This document shows, in pieces, positions 23,874-37,200 of a stretch of 64,000 nucleotides of DNA. Source of the DNA: Membranipora membranacea (Eukaryota > Bryozoa > Gymnolaemata > Cheilostomatida > Membraniporidae); the NCBI GenBank assembly GCA_914767715.1, contig OU612071.1, positions 14,183,493 to 14,247,492 of the forward strand, given 5' to 3'. Position 1 is the stretch's first letter; every line of letters begins with the position of its first letter. The notes under the pieces were generated by a model, which saw only the letters and a program-made list of their open reading frames with translations, searched no databases and had not been told where the DNA came from. The position numbers and the translations under genes were made by a program.

Positions 23874-25610
23874 ACTTGAAGTAGAGAAGAGAAACAGAGC
23901 AGAGGAGAGAGTAGATTTCAATAAAATAATTCCTCCCTAGACAACATTACAATGTGTCATAACGATCATTTATTACTGTTTCTACCTTTTCAAAACCTAC
24001 CTACTGATCTAAAAACTACTATTGGTTAAGATATGACAAGTAGAACAACCATATAACTGTTTATAGCCACAGAATTCATCAAAGGTTTTTTATCCAGATA
24101 TTATTTTCCCTCCACAATTCTCAGCAACTTCTGCTTTATTTTGAAAGGGAAAGCTTGATTGGCCAAAATATTTCTCAGTATTTCAAAACTGATTGTTGAT
24201 TGGGCAACCTCTTTAAGGTTGACCAATGAAATAGTTCCCACATTTCAACTTGATCTTCAAGTGGACACAACTTCCCTCAGCATTCATTGAGCAGATAAAA
24301 ATGCAATAGTTTTCAGAGAATATGCTTCTCATTGACACTGTGTTGTGACTGTTGACAATGGCTTGTGATAACTTGATTGATTATGATGGATAGGGTTGAA
24401 AACTATAGCCACTCTTTTGGGTGACAAAACAGAGCATGTTAGCACCCTGTCTTATCGGAATGTCGCTCCCAGATACAGATAGTGGCCTCGACGAACCTAG
24501 ACGTACCTAGACCTACATGGAATAAGTTTGTTCCCTCTGTCAAGAACTTTGTATCAAGGTGCGGTGCTTTGATGCCAAACTTATGTGGTATCACACCACC
24601 GTCACACAGCGAGCAAACCTGTTCTAAGATGATCATAAATGAAGATATAATATTATATTTTTTGAGAAGGCAAAAATTACATACCCTTATTGCTATTACC
24701 ATGTCCATTGATCCTTCGGTAATAATATCTAATGACGCTATCTAGTCTTGACATTTGGCCACTTTATTGAAAGTGGAGAAAAAAGTAACCACAAAAGATA
24801 ATGGCTATTTGTCAAGGCTGCCGCAGTACCCAACACCCACCCATAATCATAATTATGTGCCAAATATTGATCTTGTTGATTTGGATTTGGATACGGACTA
24901 ATACTCTCAATATTAAGATAAGTCAAAATAGGAAATCAACCAAAATGAAAGCCAAATAGCTAATCCGGGCTAGTTTGGAGTCTGTCTTGATTTACACTGA
25001 GACACAGTAAGCAGTGGCAGTCTAAAGACCTCCCAGCTCAGTCGGCTTTAACAGTCGCTGTGATGCAGCTATCAGAGCACATGCTGAGCTTTACTGATTT
25101 TCATCAACTGCTGTCCTTATGACATTGAACAAACTGAATGGATGTATGTATTTAATACAACGGTACAACCTCTACTGTAACTGTCAGAAATTTTAAAGCC
25201 AAAGCCGGATGATTTCAAATCAGAGCCTGCAATGATTGCACAATTGGATGAATAGAAATTGTGTCAGCATCTAAACAATACATCATACATGCTCAAGAAG
25301 AGTGCTTCTGAGTTTTTTCTATCTGGTTGCAGAAAGATATATTGCAAGAGTTTTGGCATTGTTGCATTCTCTTAATACACCAAGTTTCACACAAAAATCA
25401 TGTAAGACTCTAGAGAGGTTCTCATGGACTTTTGATGCAATATATCTCCTCATTTAGACATCAAGTCCTTCGTATCCTATGCTACTTCATTTTAATTTTA
25501 ATTTTAATTGATTTTGAGCGCCGAAAAAGTGTCAATCTGCTTATTATTCTGATTATTGTTCTCTGTGGTGCGTGGCGCTTTCTTTGACTGCCATCCAGAG
25601 TGGACAACAG

Positions 25611-25886
25611 CAGTGATGGCTAAGTCTTGGTCCCAGTCTTTTCACCTCTCTACACTGTCTCGTCTCGTCGAGACAGACACTCTTGTTAAATGTCGAGACT
25701 TGTTCATCATAAACGCTGTTTTTGTCACGGATTTTGGTTTTTTTGAGACCGAATATCAAAAATTCGTGGCCGATGCCAATAAAGTGGCAGTTTTCAATTT
25801 TATTGGCATATATGTCTCGGTCTCGAATTTTGTTGCTGTCTCGGTTTCGCCCTGTCTCGCCAAAATCTGACAATTTGCCATCACTA
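25611..25886. mobile_element. hAT-type MITE, inverted copy, with 8-bp target duplication
   Basis: A 276-bp element with CAGTGATGGC... / ...GCCATCACTA ends, flanked by GACAACAG on both sides (25603..25610 and 25887..25894). In reverse orientation it matches 4411..4709 along its length (GAACAAGTCTCGACATTT, CTGTCTCGACGAGACA). Internal deletions account for the length difference. Confidence 0.9.
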
Positions 25887-26885
25887 GACAACAGGCAACA
25901 CTAAATCCTCTGGTTCACTTGCCTAGACACCCAGATATTGACATAATTGAGGATGTGTAATTCATCTTTACTATTACCCAACAGCCATGCATCTGTTTGG
26001 ATACAGCGTTCATATTTATCTTTAGATTAGCTGAACCATTATTCAAACATGTATCTATTTTTGACTGGCATTTTAGAGGGGAGGTTATAGCTCTTTTCTG
26101 TTATCAGAAAACCGCAAAAGATAACGTGCATAATTCATCAATTTTGGCTTGGCTTGTTTCACTTAAAGTGTATTACCAATTCGATATACAAGCACAAAAT
26201 TATTTCACGTTCAAATATCGGCAAGTTTACAACTATTCTGCAGCAATCTTGACTCGTAGCTATATCTCTCCATTGGTAGTACTGGCAAGTCAGGATGCGA
26301 ACATCTGTCGATTGGCCTCTGGAGTGAGTGATCGAGGGTATGTACCATTTTCTACAGCTAAGGTCGGTTTCTTTAGGCTAAGCTCAGGTGCTTACACTAT
26401 AATATAGGCATATATGTTTTGGGGTTTTCTAGACTTATTATTACTCAAAGAGAAAATGACCCGCCATAACCTTCTTGCCGGTTAGTCCGCGAAAAAGGTA
26501 ATCTAGTGTACTCATTGTCAGATATGTTCCAATTTTGCTACATTCGGAGTTGCTTCCCTTAAAGCCGATAGCTCACCACTAGAGTCGGCGCAACCCGAGC
26601 TGCAGGGGAAGCAGGTAAAACTTTTATGATCTAAGGATACATATATTTCTGTTTCTATACAAAAGGTCTTATTCGATCGCCCTGTTTAACGGGCCCCCTT
26701 TAGCGCAGGTTGCTTGTGTGGGGTAGATACCATACATCATTGCACGCGATTGTTGGCTTCTCTTTTTTTGAAAGGGCGAGGGTGATCTTCTATGTTGGAT
26801 GTAATCATTTTCAATTAATTATTTTCAATTCATGATTCACCTTTCATATGACATTCAACTGCCGCGGCCTAATACAAAACAAGCT

Positions 26886-27062
26886 GCAGGCCGGTAGTTC
26901 ACCAGTGCCTCCCCTAGAAAGCACCTGTAGAACTTCCATTTGCTACATTATATACCTTAAATTGCTTACAGCTTACAGCCCCCCATCCCCCTAGTGATGT
27001 TTTGGACTCGTCTCTGACTTTTGCTTCCCCTAACATCTTTTCTAAACTACAGCCCAGACCTG
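26886..27062 (-). mobile_element. MITE family 2 copy
   Basis: Reads in reverse: CAGGCCGGTAGTTCACC with GCCTCCCCTAGAAAGC at the left, and TCTAAACTACAGCCC at the right. The same ends are seen in the copies at 47848 and 60016. It is shorter than most copies. Confidence 0.65.
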
Positions 27063-28769
27063 TGCTGATTTTAGTTTACATAGGAGCTAATGTGATATTA
27101 TTCTGGATCGCCTAGGCAGAATACATCCTTGCCAAACATGCTGCACTCATCACTAACTTACTTTACCTTTTTTCAACCGTGACCATCTTAAAATCAACCT
27201 ATGTTCCACCTTCTAACTGATACTATCGTTTAGAATAAATTCCACCTTCTAACTGAGACCAGGGAGGGATGGATACCCTCCCTGCTGACACTATCATTTA
27301 GAACAAATATAAATATTGAAATTATCCACTCCTTGCGACTGTAGACCATTATGGATAATCATGATTTGGACTGGGTCCTGATTGACTATACATAACTCAT
27401 ATACTGACCTGTGAGTCAAACTAACAGATGTCATACAGTTTAGATACATTTGGGTTATAGCTACATTGGCACCCATATAAATTAGTTACAAACGCACTTC
27501 CTTGTCTAGATTACAGATTGACTAGCCTGTCTCGACGAGCTTATCACGACGGAAATGAATGCTGTAACAAGAAGGGTTTGGTATTACAGGGTGCAAATAT
27601 GTGCTTGGCAGATGCTGAAATAGGGCCAGGTAAACTCTCCACATAAGAAGAAAAAGCTGATGATACTCCACCTTTGAACAGTAATATACGTGTATTGGGT
27701 AAGTTTACTATCACATTTTGATTGATATATCCTCGTGCAGATTTTCACCGGTCTATCTGTCCCTGAGAATTGTCGCCGCCCTGATTGATACTGATCTAAG
27801 GCAAGGCCATAACTGCATGTCACCTGTTGCTAGACAAGTTGCAGTTGGTGCTCTGTTCATCTGAAGTGCATGCCTGGAAGTTACTGATTTGATTTTAAAA
27901 TTAATTTATATCAATTACATACACCTGCATATTTGTGTTTAGTCAATATCATGCTAAGTTCACTAAAAAGTTTCACAAGTTGCCGAAGCTAAGTTCGCTG
28001 CTGAAGTTTTGTCATTTTAATGAGGCCGCCTTTAACTGTCGTCCAGTATTTACAACATTTGGTACGTCTCCACTTGTACGCTGCCGAATCTTCAAACCTC
28101 TACATTCTTGGGGAGGGGGTGGTATATTTTACTGTTATCCAAAAAGAGGGTTTACTTTTCATGTTGCCTTCAGATTGTTGCCACAATTTATATTTTACTG
28201 GCCTGCAGTCTTGGACCGTAGTTTAGAAAAGTAGTCGGAAAGGCAAAATAATTTGAGGGCGCAATAATTGCACCAGGTGGTGTACTATGATATCCTCATA
28301 TGAAAAACATGAGGCTAGGTGTTTAAACAGCAAATCATAGTGATTTTAGGCCACTTTCATAACCAGTTCAGGGGGGGGGGCAGTGTATCCCTGATTGATA
28401 GCCTCTAATTGATATCCTCCTTTGCCATTTGGATGAGGATGGTACAAAACCCTTCCCCTATTGATTGACTAGCAAAATATGCCAATGTTACATCAAATAA
28501 ATCAAACGCTTTAACAATGAGAGATGTATGTATACATGCATGAAGCCAATATTGCCGTTACAATTGTCCACTCTTCTATCCCCTAGCCTTGTCACTATAT
28601 ACCCTATTACAGACAGTCTGTTTTTATCAGCGTTGGAAGTAGCTTTTATGATAGATAGGCACATTCCCAGCACAGTTCGAGCGCTAAAAGGTTTTAATGA
28701 ATCCTAATAATGTACTTGCAGGAACTTTGGCTGCACCTGATGGATATTGGTCATGTTGAAGAGGGATGG

Positions 28770-30055
28770 CCCGGACAAAACATACTTAGTGATCAAGCAA
28801 ACTCTGCACTGAGGAAACTGAATGGTAAGCTGCCGCAATATTGGTTGGTCGAATAAACTATACATCTGAACCTGTGGCCTGCTGGTTACGAGGTTCCTCA
28901 TGTAAGACCCTGGCTTCTAATTTCTAGTTCGGATTGAAAGCCACCTCAAACCTTAAACCTTTAACTGTAATTAAATAAAAGTATAAGTAAATGAATAGTG
29001 AATAAGTAAATATTATGAGTCTGTTTCACTCGCTAGTGAGTATCCCATAATGCAATTTTCTTGAAGTCTCATCAGTTGCGCTGTGGGAATGTAACTATTT
29101 TGCTCTATAGGACGTAGAAATTAAATGATTTAGCTCATGTTGAAAACAAACATACTGGCTAATTTCTATGCCTTAGGTTTGGACGTTAACATAATCTCTC
29201 TTATAAATAACTATTGAAATACTCAACTACAGAGATTACAAAATTATCAGCCTAACTAATACAAGAAACTAAGGCTGAGCCAATTTGTTGCATTCTCAAC
29301 AAAAAAATTTATAATTTATATCGTTCTCTTAATGATAAAAACAAATGTGGCTCCTTTATTAGATTAGCTTTTCCTAAAAATCATTTGCTGATGACAGCGT
29401 TTGTGACCTTTGCCCTTTAATGTGTTTGTTGTTGATGGAATTTACAATGAACCGGTTTAATGTAGATCAAGTTTAACCCAATTGCCTGCATTCCAAGTTG
29501 CTCCCTTCCAGGGTGTGACCAGTGGAGGGGAGCAACTCAAAATGCAGGCAAATGGACGAAACTTAGTCGTAGTCTGATGGTATCAGTGAATAAGAGAAAA
29601 ATTGACACTCCTTTCTCGATAAGACTTTCTTAAAATGCTTTTGTTGCTGGAGTCGTGTGGGTCATGGGACGGTTTCGTCTCTTTTACCAGTGTTGTGTGG
29701 CATATTGATATAAGTACCGCTGTCTACCCAAAGTCCCATGCATGTTATGGTCAGGCAGTTACTTATGATAAAGTTGTGTCAGATTTGCATGGTGAAAAAA
29801 TTCAATGCTCTACTTGGCATGAATTATTGACAGTACAGAGAGTGAGAATTACCCTCCCTTATTGGAGGCACTTTTTCCACCATCAATAACTCATGTCGAG
29901 TAGACCATTAAAATTTTTTACCATGCAAGTCTGACGCAATACAACGGCCCTGACAAAGCATATTTAATGATATTGCGAATTTTGCATTGATTTTACTAAT
30001 GGTGATTTGCCGCAATATCTGTTGGTCGAACAAACCATACATCTGAACCTGTTGT
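28770..30055. repeat. Two copies of a dispersed repeat
   Basis: The blocks 28770..28875 and 29945..30055 share GCCGCAATAT, TTGGTCGAA, ACATCTGAACCTGT and a GACAAA(A/G)CATA start. No coding content is seen. Confidence 0.5.
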
Positions 30056-30899
30056 CTGTTAATTTATATATTTATGAACTCCAATTCTGTGATAAAGCCA
30101 TAGAAAAAGACAATGGTAAAAGCCATGGAGTGTGGTCCACCAGCTGTTCCTTCTTTTGGCTGTGGCAGCTATGGCAAAACAGGTAGTTAGCTGATATGAT
30201 CACTGAAAGTTCAGGACAGTTGGAATATTTCTGTAAGACTCTTACCACTGAGCTACTGACTGCATGGGTAATTTGATTCTCCTCCAATCATGTCTGTCTT
30301 GAATGCATTCTAGCCTTTGTTTTGGACGAGTTCAGATGAAAGTCGTTATCGTAATGTGAATGCTTGTTGTCACTGAGAGTATGAGGAATTTATGTATTAC
30401 ATTTGCTAGTTGTTTACCAATGTACAAGAGAACACAACTACAAAGTATTACAAATATGTTAACAGTATGAATGAGAGCCCCTACTTCATACATGAATGAA
30501 CAGATATGATAAGGGAGAGTGAGTGAAGTATTAATAGCTAGTAAAGAGCTTAGCTTGATGACTCTTGATCCGAAAGGAGAACTGAGCACCTCATATATTG
30601 ATTGATGCTGAATTATGTAAAAACAGCATACCGGTACCTATCCACGTATTCAGTAATAGATAGTATCATAAAAATAGGAAAACACCAGAAAATAAAGAAG
30701 AAAAAAACTACCAAAAATAACAACACAAAGGCAATCACCTAAGTAAAACAAACAAGGATGATTGTATGTATGTATGTTCCTTTATTATATCACTACTGAT
30801 AAATAAAATTGCTGGACTGCTGATAAAACTGTAAAATGGGCTCATAAAATGCAGGTATAAATAGAAAAAAATAAAAGTGGAAAAAGCATAGACTAAGAT

Positions 30900-31660
30900 T
30901 TATTTGTTCAATGTATTAATTGCAATGGCACGGAAACAGTTACGCCTCAGATTTATACGTGCTTTTACAGCAAGAAACCGACCAGATGGTAGCGTGTCAA
31001 ATGTCAATACTGGGTCAGTATAACTGGCGGTTATTCTCAGAGCCTTGGTCTTGAGTCGCTGCTCAACAACATGTTGTGGTTGTGGTAGAGTAGTGTTGGC
31101 TAGCTTCTCAGCAGTACCTGTCACTTTATATAGGTCAGCTTTGTTTTTCTCTGACATATGGTGATATATGGCAGTGGAGTGGAAAAGCAGGGAACTCTCA
31201 ATAAATGTTCGATAGCAGTTTAGCATGAGCTGATCTGATGTTCCCATGTAACGTAATTTACTCATGATAAACAGTTTCTTGCGAGTTTTAGATGTTATAA
31301 GCTCGGTATTTAGGTCAAACTTTAGCTTTGACATGAGAGTTGTGCCTAGATACTTGTAATCATTGACATTATCAATGCTGGTGTTGTTGATAGAGAGAAC
31401 AGGAGATGGTGGATAGTCTCTTGCATTAGTGAATGTCAGTGACTTAGTTTTGGTTGCATTGATGACCCTGTTTTCCTCCAACAGAGATTAGTGACGATAT
31501 TCTTTTTTTCTGTCAAGGATTTCCCATCTAGTTTCCTCAGCCTCAAGTTTTGAGCCAGTCTGATTGAAAGGTGTGCTCTTTTTTCAATGCTGGTTTTTCT
31601 GATATCACCGGTGTAATTCGTTTTGACAGGCAAAAGCCATCGCTGCAGTATTGAATGCAT
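30900..31660 (-). mobile_element. Non-LTR retrotransposon RT C-terminal fragment
   Basis: The minus-strand frame 30900..31481 encodes KTKSLTFTNARDYPPSP, DYKYLGTTLMSKLKF and SKTRKKLFIMSKLRYMG, the thumb and post-RT region of CR1/L2-type LINEs. Upstream sequence continues in another frame to about 31660. No catalytic YADD remains. A second partial copy of its 5' end lies at about 31700..31880. Confidence 0.75.
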
Positions 31661-31899
31661 TCTAGTGTTGGCTAAGAGCCCATGCTAGCTCCTGAGTCCT
31701 GATCTTGTTTTCCTCCTATGAAGAATAGTGTGGAAAAAGTTTATTTCTCTGTCGCATGTTTCCCAATCTGGTTTTGCCCAGCCTCAAGTTTTAAGCCAGT
31801 CTGTATTTTGGTCTGGTCAAAAGTTGTGCATTTTTTTTAATATTGATTCTGGTATCACCGGTGTAATTTGGTTTGTGCTCTCTACAGCCAAAAACCGAC

Positions 31900-33660
31900 C
31901 TATTTTATTTCTTACTTGAGCTACAATAAGGAAAAAAGGGATAATAAGTCTGAAGATAGTTTCACTGTTGATGGTTACCATCTTGTGCTTTTACCTCAGT
32001 TCAAACTAGCCACGGCCCTTTTTTTTCATTTTTATGTCATTGTGTTCATCTCATTCACTGAGAAATAAAATGTTTGTGTAATATGCTCTGGGTAAAAACT
32101 TATAAAATATTGCACCAAAAACAATAAATAATATAATAAAAGACACACAATCTATTTAGTTATCTAGTAAAGAGTATACTATTGTGTACTAATGACATAC
32201 ATTAGTACACAAGCAGTGAGGGTTTAAACCAACCAAGGTGTGAATGTTACTCGTCATCCGCTAATTCTGTCTGACATTTGTATCAATCTAATGAGCGAAA
32301 ATATAATGCCAGGAACTTTACATCCACAGGCCAGCTGATGTATAAGGGCATTTATAACAGTGTAGTTGGTATTTAGGTTATTTGTAGATTTTAGTCCTCC
32401 TCCTATCCTATACCTGCATCTGCAAAAGGTGCAGTTTACCGAAAAGTAGGCTTCGCTCAGTAACGACTGTCTGCCAGTTTCTTTCTCATCAAGGTGATTG
32501 AATGCCGTATTTTATCTAACTTTGTAATCCACAAAACAGTGCTCGGATTTTTTATGGTTACTCATCACTCTCCTTATCATAATAGTTGACAAGAGGAATA
32601 CACTGACATAAATTGGCAGTAGTATTCATAGCAGTAACTATACAAGTAGGTAACTAGAATAAAAAACTACACCTAGCTTACGAGGGGAGTTGTCTCCTTT
32701 GCAAACTTGCAGAGACAACTCACCCAAAAATCAATTAAGTTCCAGGGAAAACCAAACCTTGCTCATTGATCAACTGCATGATATTTGGTAGTTAGTTGCA
32801 TACATGATGATAATAGAAATGAGAAAATAATTGACAATATTTTGAAACCTATTATTTCAAAATTTCTTGCTCAATATAAATGATATCTTCAACTTTTTAC
32901 TCTTAGTATTGTTCTCTATCCATAGATTGAACCCCCTGTCATTATCATAGTGTGTTGAATTTGTCTTACTATGAAATGCACCGGAATTTTCCCTGACAGC
33001 AAACAGTCATACAAGCTTGTAAAACATACTTCACATCTTGATTGTACTTCATAGGTTCCTTTGTCCTTGTTGTAACCAGTTTGATATTTGTACTTTTTTC
33101 TCATACGTACCTTGTGTACCAGTGGATGGCGTAGAAAGTTAAAACATTTTCTTTTTCAGTTTTAGCTGTCAGGTTCTTGAGAAGCTTAGCTAAAACGGAA
33201 ATGTGGGTATTTTCTACAGCTACTAGCATGTGCTGTAACTTTCAGGGTCTGACTAGTCGTCTGAGAAGGTTCTAGTGTCTGATTTGCTCTCTTTTGAAAA
33301 ATGCACAATGTACCTTTTTGGTTGTAGCTATTAATATCTTAGCGGTTTATGTTGATTCCACCAACATGATAGGCTAAAATTTACTGCTTTCTTAATTCGC
33401 CTTAGTATTGCTGTTTTGCCTGCTGCGATTGATGTTTGTTGTCGGACTTATAGATAACCTCGGTTTTTTCCTTTTTTTGCCTATGGACAGTAGAGAATTG
33501 TAACCAGCTGCTATAGTGCGCTGCATTGCGCTTACTATTATATTTTACCTTTTACAATGACCAGGGCTATTATGGTGTGTGATGGACTATAAGGATAGAG
33601 CTCCTTGCATAACAATTTTTTTTCCCATATCCTATGATTGATTGGCTGTCCGTCGGTTCC
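31900..33660. other. Intergenic; nothing recognised
   Basis: AT-rich sequence with short ORFs only. No domain motif, tRNA or clear repeat structure is seen. Confidence 0.4.
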
Positions 33661-33663
33661 GAC

Positions 33664-34250
33664 GATGACTGAATTCTGCGAAATCATTGTTATCCAGCCG
33701 TCTCTCTGCTTGCTGTGCATCGCCAACTGCCAATCGACATCTTCTTTGCCTTGACGTTTGGTTTTACGGTGTCTTTAAATCTTAGCTTTGATCCGCCGAT
33801 TCCACGTGAGCCTTCACATAGCTTAGAATAGAGGATTTGTTTAGGTAGTCTTTCATTTCCCATCCTGTGGACATGTCCTGACCATCTGAGGTTCCTCTGT
33901 ATTAAGATGGTATATATACTCATCATGTTGGATTTTTCCAGCACTGTAGCATCTGTAACGCAGTCCCGCCATTTTTTATTCTGAATCCGTCGGAGTTGTC
34001 GCATCATATATGCATTTAGTTTGTGCGCATTCACTCTGCGCATTGCACTCTGTACAGCATTCACCAAAATAAATATCTTAGAATTACTTTTTTTTTCTCT
34101 CCTAATAATGTTGGCTGTGATCCATAGATCATAGGAAACAGCAACCCTACACATCCTCCAATTTCTTTTTTGCCCCACAAAGTAATTCCTAGCAAATATT
34201 ATTACGATGTAATATTTGAAGCCCAGGATAGTTTGCAAGTAAAAAATTTG
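33664..34250 (-). mobile_element. RTE-type LINE 3' fragment
   Basis: The minus strand encodes AYMMRQLRRIQNKKWRD, LRWSGHVHRMGNERLPKQIL and LRFKDTVKPNVK. These correspond to the C-terminal third of the reverse transcriptase in the element at 40803..42010 (LRWIGHVHRMGRERLPRQLL). It has diverged and is broken. Confidence 0.75.
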
Positions 34251-34289
34251 TGACTCTGTAATTTGTACAAGCTGAGTACACAATGATCT

Positions 34290-37200
34290 ATCAGTCTGGA
34301 TGCAGCTGCTCCAGCAAACCTGAACTATGGCCTTCCTGAAGCATTCATGTATCTTGTATTGCAGTTTAGCCGACTGTCAAGTATTTTTTGTCACAATATG
34401 AATAGTCCTTTCTCCAATAGTCTGTTAGGTTAATGGCTGGTTGGTCAAGCGATTGTCACCAACTCTCACTTAACACACTTCACATCATGTATGATGTTTG
34501 CCATTAAAATTCGTCGAAAATGAACCAAGGTCTACCTGAAGCTATCAAGACTCTTGTATCACAGTTTAGCCGACTTCCAATACGTCTTTTGCCACTACAT
34601 GACAAGTCCCGATTCTCACTTTAAAAATCCATTAAAGCCAATAAAAAAATGAAGAAGGTCTACTAAAGTCACTTGGCTTTGGCACTTGGGTATGCAATTG
34701 TCCCAATTTCTTGTTCTGTTCACTCTATATGGAGGCTGATGCAAATATGACATTGAAGATGAACAAAGGTTGCCCTGACGCCATCGTATCGCTGGTATGA
34801 TGGTTTGCTTGACTAATGATTATATGAGTGGACCCTTCTCCAATATTTTACAGTGGTCATGTTGATTCCTACAAGATGTTGAGCGTTGTTGAGTCAATCA
34901 TATTGACTGTTGATTAGTCTTCTGCTGCTACAGGAGCGGTCTTTCCCCAATACCCTTTAAGATTGATGGCTGAATAACATTGTGTTCAGCATTATGTCAC
35001 CAATCCTTGTTCTACTAACTCTACAAAGATTATGTTATTCCTATAATACCAACCAAGGACCTCCTGAAACCATCATGTCTTTTTTATCACATGTTAAACG
35101 GCTATCTTTTGCATCTACATGACTAGTGATTGCTCTAATATTGCAATTAGATTTAGAGCTGAACGCTGTTTTCAACCATCTGTCGCCAATCCTTGTTCTT
35201 CTAACTCTGCAAGACCAGCCAGGTTCATTTTGAAACCATCATGGTTTTTTTTCATTGTAAATCAGATCAGTAATATACATATTTCAATGTATTTAGATCG
35301 ATAATAAAGAACTTATCAATCATGTCTCTGGTATCACAGTTCAACCTTGTCTTTGGTTGATAAAAATATATCTTGGACAATACATACTCACTTACAGAAT
35401 ACCCCAATAAAAAGACCCTCAAGTTGCAATGATGTCAATAAATTGATAAATGATTAATGTGAATAAATTGATAATTAATTAATGATTCATTGATAAATTA
35501 ATTGATTTTTTTGATAAATAATTAAAAGATGTCAATAAATTTATGGCTGGTTGACAATAATTGTTTCCAAGGAATATGTTGGTGAATTAATATTTTGATC
35601 ATTTAGTTACTCCATCATTTTATGTTCCAAATAATGATAAATATTAAAATTTTATCAATATTAACATATATATACAAATGAGATCTTCAACCATAGTGAA
35701 TAAAATAATAATATGAATAAAAATAACACTTTTTTCTTATTTTACAACTTAAAAGAATAAGGGAAAAGATATGGATGCGCTTCACGCATTTATAACCGAA
35801 AATGACGGTCAACGCCAATGTAATATTTTGTTTAGCAGATAGGGTACTTGCCGTGTATTAGATATTGTTAATCTGGTGCAGAATTGACAAACAAATGAAC
35901 ACCATCACCAAGAAATTGTTAGAATCTTAACAATTTATGACAAAGGTTAGTGAAAGGGAGGCAGAGTATAACCTTATTTTACCAAGATGTTATTATTCTC
36001 TTTTAAAAATGAATATGAATTATAATAATTAAATATCATAAAAAAATGCAAATAAATAAACACAATATTTATGAAATAGTTATTACAGTTTTCAGCAAAT
36101 AATATTATAATCAGTCAAATGAATGCATTATTTATAGTAATGAACAACATATTAATTGAGCATTAACATCATAAAACTCTTAAAAGTCAAGACCTAAATG
36201 ACAATCCTTTGTCCTATATTGCTCAATGTCACAATTTTCTATGGTGAGATAACTCTCATATGTCTCTTGATATGAAGTAGAATCCTGTTTGTGCCTATGC
36301 AATCTGTCTCTAAGAAGACTGTTCCCAGCAGCACCTGGGAATCTGAACCGGGGTCTACCTATATTCATCATAATTATTATGATATCGCAGCTCACCTGTC
36401 CAGTTAGTTTAGTGCCTCAGTAATGAAAGCTTCACCCTCACGCTGATAGGGTGGTACACAGTGATCAAGCAGTCTATTACCTGTTTGAAAGAAAACGAAA
36501 TTATTTTGGTTATAGGCTTCAAATGAATTCGAGAAAATTTTATTGAAAAATTGAAATCCGCAGGATTTACAAGATAAATAATAAACAGTCAAATGTTTTC
36601 ATTTAAGTAATGAAAATAGTATCCATTTATTCATGGAGCACTAATATTTTTAATCTCCCTAATGATATGATAATCATTTGTCCATTAATGTTCAATGTCG
36701 CAATGTTCTATGGAGAGATAACATCCATATGTCTCTCGATATCATGTGGAATCCTGTTTGTGTCTTGAGTCTACTTTTGGTGACCAAATCTCTCATATCA
36801 CAGTTGACATTTATTCTTTGTATGGTCTCAGGTTACTGTATTGTGAGCCCTACCCCTTCACTTCGAGGGTGGTACACAGTGATTCAGCAGCCTGTTACCT
36901 GCTGCTCCTGTGAAGCGGAACCAAGGTCGTCCAGAAGTTATCATGTTTCTGATTTCTTAGTTTAGTCGCTCTAACAAGACCAAGTAAAGCCGTCTATAAA
37001 TCTTATATTTAGAAATATAAATTATATATATAATAAAATATAAATCATTCATATAATTGTTCTCTGTTTCCGGACAATAGTATTGAGCTGTATCATTTCT
37101 CTCCTATCACAGTTCCCTTGTCCATTAATTGGTCTTGCGTTACTGTACTGTGAGGCTAACTCTTACACTGACAGGGTGTTATACAGTGATCCAGCAGCTT

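Larger units (their letters stand above)
13080..25095. repeat. Segmental duplication, copy B (intact gene, expanded introns)
   Basis: Counterpart of 6790..12340. It is longer because intron 10 of the gene holds about 3.8 kb of repeats and a LINE, and the 5' flank (22950..24215) has sequence absent from copy A, including a SINE. Confidence 0.8.
25895..30890. other. Intergenic region with repeat debris
   Basis: No gene recognised. It contains an R1 copy (about 26670..26795), a MITE-2 copy (26886..27062) and a repeated block (28770..28875, 29945..30055). A 136-codon plus-strand ORF at 25997..26407 has no recognisable motif and no flanking exon support. A tRNA A-box-like stretch (TAGCTCAGTGGTAAGAGTC, minus strand, near 30250) lacks a B box. 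Confidence 0.5.

Noticed and set aside
25997-26407. 136-residue plus-strand ORF
   Set aside because: No recognisable motif, splice context or repeat copy; it can arise by chance in AT-rich DNA of this length.
30220-30270. tRNA-like A box (TAGCTCAGTGGTAAGAGTC) on the minus strand
   Set aside because: No B box or cloverleaf follows; at best an old SINE head.
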